A stretch of DNA of 64,000 nt from the NCBI GenBank assembly GCA_035041965.1, contig JAPYMA010001963.1:62001-126000 (forward strand), written 5' to 3'. Numbering within the stretch: the first letter of the stretch is position 1; every line of letters starts with the position of its first letter. The notes under the pieces are model-generated. The model did no database searches, was not told the DNA's origin, and saw nothing but the letters and a program-made list of their open reading frames with translations. Origin of the DNA: Anisakis pegreffii. Taxonomy: Eukaryota; Nematoda; Chromadorea; Rhabditida; Anisakidae. Position numbers and translations under genes: made by a program. Of this stretch, positions 1-12,100 are shown piece after piece.

Positions 1-898
1 CCAAGCAGCTAGGAATCATGACAAATAAATGCCAAAGAAACAGATCCAATTCATTTTTTTTCAAAATTATTGAAATGTTGAAATTGCATAATAAAATATT
101 CATTGAATATTCATTCGCCGACAACGAAATTTCATCGAATATAATAATAATCTCCTAATCGGAAATTTTTGCATGAATTTCCGTTTCCGCACTTGAAAAG
201 CTTGTGATAATTTCTTCCGTAATTGTTCGTTGGCGATAATTTCGATAATTTTTATGATCACTTTTTATATGTTTGTTTGCATGTTTGTCTGTTCATTGGG
301 GTCTCAAGGAAATATTCACGACTCTCAGTGTTCCTGCTCATCACTCTACTGCTGCTGCTGCAGTCGTGCTTTCGATTTGCATTTTAGGGCGGCTTTTGAG
401 CGGCTTCTTAAACCTCACAGACAATTGTTTGTATGCGTTAGCAGTTGAGTTTGAAAGAAAACATTTATTCATCACATGTTATCGAAAGAGGAACAACGAA
501 AAGTCACATCTGCCGGAAGGTGACTCTGATCCAGTTGATTGATTCGATGAATCATTTCCAGTCGCGTCAGACGTTGTTTTATTTCGTCGAACGTACTCTG
601 CAGCAAAATAAAACTTTTATTTACAGAAATGAACCAAAAAATTATGCAGGAGAATATCCAACAATTAATTAGTGACAGTCCTGAAATGAGATTTGAAACA
701 GGTCATAAGTCTGCGAGTTTCTCAGAAAAGTTAAAATGTGAATGTTTGAGGAATGTTTCAATGTGGAAATTGGTTACCATCGCACCCATCCCACTAATAC
801 AGACTGAGTTACTATCGTAGTAGATGGTCATGCATCTGAGTAAATCCAGAAGCTTTTCACCAGTTTGTTCTTAACACAAGAATGCAGTCACATTCGAC
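1..898. other. Stretch downstream of the CNG channel gene, no gene seen
   Basis: I see no supported gene here. The open frames are short, overlapping and resemble no family I know. The CNG channel gene ends at 899 on the minus strand, so the right-hand part probably holds its 3' UTR. Confidence 0.5.
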
Positions 899-3800
899 TT
901 ATGATAAGATTGCAAAACTGGTAAGATTCATGCGATCACTGAAGAAGAAATGCTCTGGTATATCTGGCAGAACCTTGTAATTTTCAAAGTTATCGTTCAC
1001 GATCCGTTCGAGCATTTCGATTCCATGCAGAATTTCATTCAGTCTATCATCAATACTTGAAGCTTGTATTTCGTCGAAATCACATCTGGTCTGCGTACGA
1101 GTCGACTTCCGGAGTAAATTCTCGGCTGAAAGTGATCGAATAAATAGTGAGAGGAAACCTTCACGGAGTTTTCCGTCCGGAATAAAATCCTTGTGATTTA
1201 TTCGACTGAACTGAGTAAGTCGAAATTGTGCCGCGTGCTATGAAAGGTGGCATTGACGAAAGATGAATGAACTAAGTGATCGATACCGTTCACCAACAGC
1301 AACATATTACTAGTGTGAATCGTAGAGCGGGGGACCTAACGGTGAGCTATTCGCCGATAATTTTGCTCCCTAACCTTTTTGATCTCAATGTCCCACATGA
1401 ACCACTACTCGGAGAGATCCTTACCTGAGCAAAACGTTACTCGAGAGCGAACACGGAATTTTTCGATCGAAGCGTTCGAAATATTTTGTAAAATGATCGG
1501 TAATTTGAACAAGCAAAAGAAATAAACGAACATCTCGCACACAAGCGAGCTTTTTCATTGGGATAGTCGTCGAACAGTTTCCATAGATCTGCTTTCGTCA
1601 GAAAGAAGACATCCGAATAGCCTATCGATCTCACAGTTAGCTCATGCCTGTATGCTCGTCGTCCCACTAATTCAAGTTCACCAAAAGCGCAGTCTGTAAT
1701 GATTCAAAAAAATAACGTTAACAACTAACGAACGTTTCCGCAATTGCTTCGCCTTAGAAACGAAAAAAAATCAAATTTCATTCAAAAATGATTTCCCTCA
1801 TTCAGACGGGGCATCAACTAAACTACCTTCGTTTATTAGAAAAACACTTTGCCCGTACTCATTTTCGGCTTGCAGTTGACCACGTTTCACAATGAGTAAC
1901 TCCTTCAACGAAAATCATTTTTATCGTTTTCAAAGTACGATTTCCGACAAACAGACAAACGAATAACTCCTCAGGAAAGCACTCAAGTTGAAGTCACGTT
2001 CTATCTTCAGAGGCAAACTTGAGTGCACTGATGGTCTGAACGTGACACTTGAAAAAGTTATATATATATGACGTGAAAGTGCTGTCGGTGAATGCTTGAA
2101 TTTAAGCATATGCATAAAATGCTGCTTTCTAAAATTTATATTTATCATATTCATGAAGCTAAGAGCGGAATTTTTTCAAAATTTCACACATAATTCTAGC
2201 GTCATTAAGGCGGTCATGAGCAGTGGGGTGTTCATATCAGCAACACTCACTCACTCGACAATGTTCGCCCTTTTGAAAGATGAAATCACCAGGTGAAAAC
2301 GTTTGATGTTTCAGTTTCATCATCACTTCGACAAGGAATTGATCCTCACATCCCTCAAAAAATATTCATTTCAGTTAAGATGTACGAATGATCAGTGTTC
2401 ATTGATAGAGCATTCACGTTCTTTTCATAGCATTCTGCATTTCAACCAACTCACGCTCGTAATTGCTACGTAGCTATGAGTAATATTTGTAACATTTTGA
2501 ACTTATTCGAATAGCTTTTTTCACAGATTGATGATTAAGGATGAATAATGAAGTATATCTGACGAATGTTAGTAATGAATCATGTATGATGTATATATGA
2601 CACCAGCAATTATCGGGTTTACATTTTCGTATGATTCACTACAAAATGAGAGAATAGCTGAAGTACAGTTTTATTCTGAATTGTTTTCCATCCCTCATCA
2701 AACATTCAGCGAATTTTGCGCATCATTCTATAACAGCTTGGGATTTGCATTTTCGTTTCGGAATAATCAGAGATCACGAACACTAAATCATTATGAGAGG
2801 CGTTAATGCAATATAGGTGTTGAAAGAATGGATTCACCTGAAAAAGTTTTATGTTCGAAATTGTATTTATGTGAATATTTATGGCCATTTGTGCGGTGAG
2901 ACGAGTTGGGATCATTTTGTCCTGTGCGAGTCTCTGAAATTGAATTGCTTTCAAAGTGTTACCATTGAAAGTGTGTAAATTCCGTCTGTGACAGTTCTTC
3001 TCACAGGGGTGAAATGTCCATTGTGGGTAGTTTGGAGATGTCAAAGGGTAATGGAGGGGGTCGGGAAAAAAATTCGTGCGGCTGTTACGCTACGATAGAA
3101 CGCCACTGTGATGGTGTTTCTTCAGCTCTGGTATGTGAATGCATTTAGTTGATGGCAACACTCATTTTCCTATTTTCAGGGAACCATTAGCTCGTCAGGG
3201 TTTTCATTCGCTATAACACGGTTGTCATTGAAATCACGTGCATTTCTCAGTGAATAGTGTTCCAACAGGGTTTTCAATCTTCTCCTTGCTATTACAATCA
3301 CTCTCATACCTTTCATCACCAAAAGTGTTCTCTTTTGCTAATTTCTCATTCAAATCACTCAACAATTAAAGTCAAATTCTCATTCTATCAAATACACTCT
3401 AAAATTGAGCATTTGACTGTCGAACATTGCTGGGCAATAATATTCGATTACTGTATTGTTGATTTCGGCTGTCAACACTCGTCAACGTATCAAGTAAAGA
3501 GTATATTCGAGAAATTGATTCGAACTGTGAAGTGAAATGAGACGAAGTGAATGAGAAAAACTCATCAAGAGAACGATATTCGCATCTAATAGCTATGAGA
3601 GTGAATAGAACACATCTGAAAAGAATGAGAATCCATCTAGATCAGTTTGAAGTGAGCTCGTGATAGGACAATAGCTTTTCATGTAATCATAACCGATTGC
3701 AGGAATGAGCAACACCACGGTATGGGACACTATTTTCATTCACGCCGTCAAGAGATTTCTGGACCGGTTTTCTGTTTGTTACTGACTTTATACGTTGAAG

Positions 3801-6800
3801 TAGTATGTTCTTTTATCAGTGAGGGGGAGGGGTGACGGCGGCCTGCCACATCATTAATAGGTGTAATGGAGCACCCGAACGTGAGAACCACTGGTTTATG
3901 AAGTATTCATGTTATGGAGCTTGATTTGATTTGAATTCTGGTTCGAGGGGCACTCGAAAAAATGCTTAAGTGTGAGAAAATCTAATAGGAAAACGAATAT
4001 TCACCTCCTCATTTATAATGACCTTCTTCGAGAGTCGATAGTCAAACCAGTTGACGATTCTCGTCTGAATTTCATTATCCACTTCCCTTAATATATTCAG
4101 TTGAAACTCTCGTTATTCGTTCAACATCACTGCTGCACCGTTCACTCTTTTAGTCGTATTTTCGTTTGAAATTTCATGATATGAACGGAACATTTTAATT
4201 GAACGAATTGTACTTCTGTACTATTAGTTTCGTGTGTTTGTTCAAATGTCTGAAATCGATTCAGACCTGTATTTCATGTACGATTTGGTACCATCGAGAC
4301 GGCTTCGTAGATCTTGTTTAGTCGCGTTTGCACTCGCGATTAAATCAGCGGCCATGCCCAGTATGACCGCAAATATCATCATTCCAGTAAGTGTGTCGAA
4401 GATTTCCATTACATTTTCTATTGATCTCACCGGATCCTCCTGTAATCTTTATATGATTGAGTGAGCATTCTGTGAGATGGCGAAAAATTTAAAATGTTGA
4501 CGGTATTGAGATCTACTCGGGAGTTTCATGAACACTATTTCAGGAAGAAATCACTTCAAACTTAAGAAACTTTCATGTTTCACATGATGTAGTTGTGATA
4601 GAATCGCCCTTGCAACAAAAGTAAAAGAACAAGCAATTCAATGCAATGGACCTGTTCTCCAAGGGCAGTGAGCGTAAGCGCAGACCAATACATGCAAAGA
4701 GCGTACTTTTTTGTGAGGTTCGAGAACTTAATAACTGCCGATCTGAATTTTCAAACAATCGTACTGTCGAGTATGAATTTTGAATTCGATTTTAACTGTC
4801 GTTTTCAATCGGTTTTTGATTGTCGTTATCAACTTATTAAGCATATAGTTTTTAACTGAACAGTGAACCATTCTAAATGTGCCGCGCAACACTGTACTGG
4901 TTTACATTGGAAAAGAGTTGCTCATTTTTTAGCGACTGAAAGAAAATGAATGGTATTGAAATACGATAATTGTTGATGAAATACGTTGATGAAAGTGAAA
5001 TAGTTGATGGAATACGATAAATAAATTCACTTGCTCTTCCAAAATTCAGTCAGTTCATTAATATATTCGGTACTTTCGAAGTCAGTTCGATTTCCTCCGT
5101 TGTAGAGACAACCTGATTTAGGGCGGTACCAACTGCACAGCGGTACTATTGGATCTGTGATTTTTTCATATCTAAATGCCCAAGCACTTGTCTCATCTTC
5201 GGCTGAATTTCACAGATTTCATAAGACTGATAAAATGATTAGATAATGAATGTACACACTGAAATAATCATGAAAGCACATATACATTCTTGTGCACGCA
5301 ACGTGTTTTGAATGCATTTATAATTTCATGAAATAATCATGGAAGTTCGCACAAAAGTGATGAATAACGTTGATGATACGAACTCTCATTGACGTAACCC
5401 AACAAAAACTAACATTCAGCAGTGGAAAAGGTACCGACAAAGTAATAAACACATGCATTCCAATGAAATATCAATAAGCAGGCGAATATCAGTTGCGTGA
5501 CTGTTAACAACGTCGGAGACTTGGTTCGAATGACCGCAACCGATATAAAGTCTGTGATTCGATAGCATTTCACGAGCCGATTCAATCTTGAATTTTTCAC
5601 TTCAAAGTTACAACTTAACCACACATAGTTTTTGAAAAACACTAATAAAACAGTCCAAACACTCGGAGGTTCTAAGTCCACTGAAACAACACATGCGATG
5701 TAGAGCTGTAAAGAGATCACAGTAAGGTCAAATTGATAGCCTCAAACAATATATTCTGCTCACATGTGCAGGCATAATTGATTGCATTTGGGTGTGAGGA
5801 AGGAGATTACGAAATACTCATGGTTGTGCTTGATTTTGTGAGAAATTAAAGATAACCTTAAGAAAACGAGCTCTTTCTGGAAAAATACCAGCAATTCAAG
5901 TGGTACTAATGCGAGTAGATCGAGGAGAAATCGTTTGCTGAAATACACTTCCAAAATTCATTACCATTTCGAAACAAAAATAAAATTTCGTGATAAGGCA
6001 ATAAATTCAGAGAATGCTGAGAAACATGAACGACCGCCGAATAACCTGAACAGATAGTGACGAAACGCTCTTGAAGCGTCTTCGATCACAACACCATCTT
6101 CAAGAAAACCTAAATTTTGTAGGATTTTCAATGGTCAAATGAACAATTGTTAAGTGGAAATAGTACATCAGGTGAAGGTTTATTTCAGCAATGAAGAACT
6201 TCATCGAACTTTGCTCAATGGTTCGGTGCTCGTTGATGGCACAAAGTGAAACAACAACAACAACAACTAAACGCTAACTAACTCATTCGCGCTTGAACGA
6301 ACATATCGATCAGAAAGATCACATCACACAAAATATTCAGCATTGTCCAATACTGATATGAATGTTGTCGAAATTCCTCGAATACTGGAGCGGTGATTGT
6401 GAAGAAATTACACAGACACACAATGACCACTACGGCTGACCACAGATGCGAAGTTAATCCACGTGGATTGACGACACCTTTTGCTATTCTTCTTCGTCGT
6501 CTGCAAGAACAGTCCGAATATGAAATTCTGTATGGTGGTGTTTGTTCTCAGTGACTGATCGCTTTCATTCATACGACGCTGTCTTATTAAGGCAATTTAC
6601 TGCGAAATCATCAGTGAGAAGAAGTGATGTTTTCATCTCTCTCCTTTTTTCCAGGAAACTAAGAGCAACTGCAATCAGTTCATGTGAAAAAGCTCTCAAG
6701 TGTGGTTAGAATTTGTTGGATTCAACCGTATTCGTAACATTCTGCGTGCTAATCTCTTGAGTTATGTAAGATTGAGCAAATTTTAAAGGAATCAGCGACG

Positions 6801-7386
6801 ATAACACACTGTGGATGATCTACATGCAAGTCCGTATCGTTGAGCAAAACGTTGAATCGCTGTCGCATTTCATGGCTGATGCGTACCTCATCCTGGCGAA
6901 TCCGCTCCTTTGACGATAGCCAATGCCGAGCTGCCTAAAAGTTTTCTTGTTTATTGTTTGCAACCACTTTGAGCAACTCATGCATCTAAGCAGTTTTCAG
7001 TTCTTGATAATCTGAATATGCTCAAATGTACTCGTTCGGAAATTGTCAATTCAGTTGGGAAAACATCGTTTAGCTAGCGCAAATGCGTTTACGGCTAGAA
7101 ATGTGCTGTTCCTTGCATTCTGTTCAACAGTAAATCACTTGAATATGAAATGCGAGTGATTTCAAAAATCTATTTTCCCCGTCACTGACTGATTCAAATC
7201 AATCACTCGATGAAATAACAATAGCAACAACTGAAGTGATAAAAATGACGAGAAATGAAACAGCAACAACAAAACAAAAAAAGGTCTTACAACAAAAGCT
7301 TTTGCAACTCCAGTTGGATTTGAATTCAACTGTGAGCTGAACCGTTGTTGAGCCGTTTCATCGGCAATCGCCGGCGAACATTCCAT
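899..7386 (-). CDS. Cyclic-nucleotide-gated cation channel subunit
   Basis: Exons (minus): 7386-7291, 6934-6810, 6500-6283, 6109-6046, 5937-5857, 5586-5435, 5202-5031, 4742-4652, 4439-4267, 4086-4005, 2933-2838, 2353-2255, 1902-1827, 1693-1541, 1125-899. All phases agree and give 634 aa. The order is that of CNG channels (TAX-2/TAX-4 family, cation channels of sensory cilia). S1-S2 are at about 90-145 (exon 3), S3 at 168-195 and S4-S5 at 196-245 with the FHWNAC motif. A pore helix and filter YWSALTLTALGEQ ends at 333, followed by S6 and a C-linker with the WFDY motif. The cyclic-nucleotide-binding domain spans about 452-555 (FSPGDF, FGELEL, RSIGYSD), and a coiled-coil-like tail follows. Odd points: the phosphate-contacting Arg-Thr pair of the binding pocket reads His525-Glu526, the loop before it is short, and the filter has Ala-Leu where the usual form has Thr-Ile. 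The first exon is the least certain part. The 3' exon could instead splice at an internal GT after codon AAG. Confidence 0.9.
3029..3893. repeat. Split copy of a dispersed repeat (family A)
   Basis: Two blocks, about 3029-3150 and 3738-3893, match the left and right parts of the fuller copy at 46848-47152. They share the stretch around TGTGATGGTGTTTCTT, the stretch CCGGTTTTC-GTTTGTT and the end GAGAACCACTG. About 590 bp of unrelated sequence lies between the blocks, so this copy was probably interrupted by an insertion. It lies in the channel intron between the C-linker exon and the start of the nucleotide-binding domain. The terminal CAGTGGTTCTC (reverse strand) is a form common in hAT-type DNA transposons. 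Confidence 0.6.
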
Positions 7387-9138
7387 TCTGCGAATATTGA
7401 ATTGTGAGAAATGCGCAAAAAAACAAGCTGCACAACTACACACTGGTCAGTGCCGAATGCGTATCAACCGAACGCAACAACTGCAGTTGTATCGCTTCTT
7501 CCGATGATTACGATAAGCGATAACACTACAGCTATGCATGAGTGCGTTTGGAAATTTGCTGGATGACTCTGCATGTACTTGACAACGAATACGATAGTTA
7601 AGCAGCTTTGTGTGCAGAACAGACATTTTCCACAGATTCGCTTACTATTGATATTAATTAAGCCGTCCGAGTGTGTAATCGCGCACATCCTTATCTATAG
7701 ACGTATAATGAACTATTGAACAAATTTATAAATACCTACTCAATATGAAAGCAAAAACTCTTGTTGGAACACACATAAGTTTGACGTAACGCGTGCAGTG
7801 ACGGCCATGAGACTACATTCAGAAGGTACATCTGTCTCACGGTGGATATTCTTCATGTTACACGTAAGTGATAAAATAGCTGAATTATTTTTAGCAACAC
7901 TTCTTGAATGAATAACGCAAAACAGAAAACTGTGATTAGAAGGGATTTGTTTCATTCAACATAGCGTTCCACTAGGAGGTAGTTAAGCACTTATAATGTT
8001 GTACGTTTAATTAAATTTCCGAGCATCCACTTATCAATTGTGTAATATAGCATGGAATTAAGATGCTGACGAAGCAGTTGGGATTAGCTGCATTCGCTGA
8101 TTAGTGATTAGTGTTGGATGCAATAAGTTTGACGTTTAGAATAGAATATCATAAATGATTTCTCTGATGCATAAATTGAAAATTGATTTTACGGGACGTT
8201 TCGATGCAGTGTGCGAATTGCACACAGAGTCGGATTCATATTGTCTGTAATGAATCGCGAATAACATTATGGCATGAATTTTAAACATTCCATTCGATGG
8301 AACTTTTGGGTAACTGTTCAAAAGGCAGATGAGAGGCTTGTTTTTTTATTAGTAGATGGGAAGAATGCTTATTTTTAAACTCTCACCAAATCTCCAGATG
8401 CTTAAATTTTCAATCATTACAGCAAAATTAGCCTTTGAGATGGTGATATTGAAATAGCAGTGTGATCCTATTTTGTAACATGCTTCTAGAGCACGTAATG
8501 TATCAATTAAATTTAATCTACTCAGTTTGCAGACTACAAAAATCATCGATGAGCAAAAAGGCTTCACGGTCATCAGACATAAAACAGATAATACGAAGTC
8601 CAGAACACTAGCAATCCTGTTTCGGAATATTCTCACCTCCACTGAATCGACACGTTTACATTAATTCGTTTATATTCATGCATGCTTGAGCTTTTCGTTG
8701 TACGCTTTCTCACCGTTTAATCACTATAAACATACAAACTCAAAATGTGTTAAATTATCGAGTGATTCAAGTTAGTTTGCAAGTTAATATTGGGAAATGC
8801 CTGATTGATGATAACCAATTCATCCTCTAGTAACTGGCTTATAAATTGAGTCCTGAGCCAAACCTGAATCCGTCAGCTTACAGAACACGCAATTTTTGGA
8901 TACTCCTTTATTACACAGCATAACACACGACACAAAAACAGTAACCAAATATCGGAAATGAACAAACCACAATATTGCAGCACAATAATGACAATAAACT
9001 ATCATAAATTCGAATGCAACGATCGATACAAATTGAGAGCATTCAACTGTGAAAGCACTCAGAGACCCTGTGAGCATGGTTATCATAATATTAGAATGAA
9101 CAATAAGGTTGCTTAATAAGTAAAATCAATTCGTTTGT
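7387..9138. other. Intergenic stretch between CNG channel and GPCR genes
   Basis: The two flanking genes are both on the minus strand. The open frames here on the minus strand (7464-7688, 8349-8642, 8820-9086) are hydrophobic but match no family I recognise and do not join into a gene. This is probably the channel promoter and 5' region plus the 3' UTR of the GPCR gene. Confidence 0.4.
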
Positions 9139-12100
9139 TCAATGACTTGTCAATATCATCTGAAAGGAGTCGTCCTTGTTGACCTTCGAACAGCACAGAA
9201 AACTCCTGATATACAACGAGAACAGTTGACGGTATTTATCGCTGAACATACAATATATACAAATATTTATCGATGCATTCGTCATCACAAGCATGTTCGA
9301 CCAGGGCACTGCTGCAGCGTACAGCTCATTCATATCCAGCTTCTCCAGGATATTCACTACAAAAGCCTGCAAACGGTAATCACCATTCAAACAACTAATC
9401 CACAGCAGTGAGTGGTACGCCTGATTTCTTATGAGATCCTTAAAAAGATTAGATCGAACAGTTGGTAAAATCAAATGAGGATACGAATGCGGTGATCAAC
9501 TTACGAGCGTATTGCATAGAAGGAACGCAAGAACCACTGCAACAAGCATAACGGATGTTGCGATTTCTTTGGCGAGTTCCTGCTTTCTTAAGCCATCATC
9601 GTAAACGTTCAACTTGGCGTGAACCTTTCGACTTCTACAATCAAAAACATTAACCAGCATAATTTCACAGGCTCTATTTTAATTGATGTCTAGCACACAC
9701 AACTTCTGTGAATTGCTAATGTACCATATAAAATATAACATTTGATTTAGAAAATCTCCGAAATTTGTGCCTTTAAATGTAGACTTTGGCATGTGATTCT
9801 AATGCAAAATTCGAACAAACGACTTTCGCATTCATCTATTCCATTGATTTTGAGTGCATATGAATTGTTCTCAAACACCAGTTCTGAGGCTCACAGTATG
9901 TTTTGGATCAGTGATAGAAGTATGTTGACGAAAACAATAAGCAAATGCAAATACCGATGGACCGCTATGATGACGAGTGTATTCACAACTATAAGAATTG
10001 TGAATGGTATTGCGAACATAATTAGCGTATAAGCCCATTCGTAGAAAATTTTCCTATAGAGTGGATCCATTCGCAGTTCGGTCGGTAGAAGCACCGGAAG
10101 TTCGGCACCTATTAATTGCATATAGCAGACGTCCGCAATGTAAACCTGAATCCATCAACAATTCATTTATTATACGGATAAGTGAACATCATAAATTAAA
10201 CTACTAGTACCCTCCTGTAAGCATTGAGATGCACTCATCGAACCGATACAATTGAGAAAATCGCTCAAACTTTCGCTATGCAATCGATTAATGAAACAAC
10301 GTTTCTTGTTCGGATTAATTGACAAGTAAATACCTACTACGCAAACGGTTGTCAGTATTTTTACAGCTGATTTGATGACGAATGAAAGAACGACGAACAA
10401 AATAGAACCACAAAACAGCAATTTCATTTGGTAATGAAGCACAATTCTACTGCGAAAAAGGCTCACCCCAGACTACTTCACGACAAAAAAACGAAAAACC
10501 ACCACCAACAGCTGCTCGTTTGAACGGGAGCAAAGTCGAGGAAAATTTTTTCAAATGAATACAGCTCAAAACATGAACAGTCTGGACGAATCATAAAGCG
10601 AATTCAACGGTTCAGTGGGAACGAATAAACAATTTCTGGTGCAACGTGATTGAAACGGACAAAAGATTTATTGTTCAATACATTCGGAAAAGTTACGTCA
10701 ACAATTGCAAAACAGTCACTTCGATGCTGTGAAATATTCATCATGCATCTGCTGATTCGCTGCAACTGTTCAAACAGCTGTGCCGCTTAATTACTTGTGA
10801 TAAACTTATTTTGTTGCTAATTTCAGCCACTTTAAGCGCATTCGTGCTCTTCAGATTTAGCCAACAATAAATTGCCCGAACGTTTTATGAGAACCACAAT
10901 AAATTAGCGTTTTTTTTTTGCGAGTGCTTATAAAACCAACAGGTGAATAAATTGATTGAGGGCAAGAAAGGAGACGTATGGCAAACCTCGAAAAAACGTG
11001 TGGAGTTGAACAGGACAGATGCAACGATGACACAGAAAATAAGCGTTTTTACGTTTCTTTCGGTGAGCAGTTCACCAGCTTTGAACGGGAAACAAACTCC
11101 AACAAAACGATGTATTGACATCGCGGTCGTCATCCAGACACTCACCGTTTGTGCTAGTGTCATAAATGCGTACATATATGGTGTTGAATAGTAACTGCAA
11201 TAAATACTTTTCGATCACCAATCAATCTATTCCCAACAGTTCAGTGATTATATCACGTCACTATTGAGGATAAATTAAGTGTAAAAAATGAATGAGATGA
11301 TGCAAGTTATATAAGGATGTTAATTAAGTGTAATAAAGCAATTTCAGTGTTTCTAGATCCCGATGCATATAAATTTGTGATCATGATGAACGTTTCAAGA
11401 TCAGGAAGAAAAGTGATAAATTCATGTTTGATTTGGATGAAGTGCTGCCGAAAGTATTTATTTGTAACTAGATGAATTTGAGAAGCAATTATTGCTAACG
11501 AACGAACGCAAATAATTACAGGAAGTCAGAATGGCATGCGGTCCGCTGATTATGGTCTTGTTGAGTAGAAATAAAGAGGATGATTGATTCCATCATAATA
11601 TTAAGTGTAATACAATTGATTCGAAAAGATTCTGTGTATGTAGATGATAACATGTATAAACGATCGTTTGTTTCGAAAATTTTGCCTCATTCGAAATGCA
11701 TAGCAATGAACAACGAGATGTTATTTGAGCATATTGAACAAGGAATGATCCAATTAAATATTCATTGAAATGCGCTCTCAAATAGTACTTTGAACAAACT
11801 TTCAAATGTCATCACTTCTCTTATAATCAATTTGGAGACAATTACTCGACATGTTGATCACGCAATAACGATGCATTTTTAGTAGCTGTTCAGCCGCAGG
11901 CAATTGAAAGTGCTTTCGAGTTAAAGACAAACCAGTTGAATTATTTAGTGTTTTTTCGTTTGTTGCATGAGTTTCCGTGCTGTTTGAGTGCACTGGAAAA
12001 ATTTTGTTGGATGTATGCATGATAATTTGCGATCGAATTAATTCAGTGACTGCGTTCATTCGCAGAATGGATATTCCGTGATCTTTCAAGAAATGATCGT

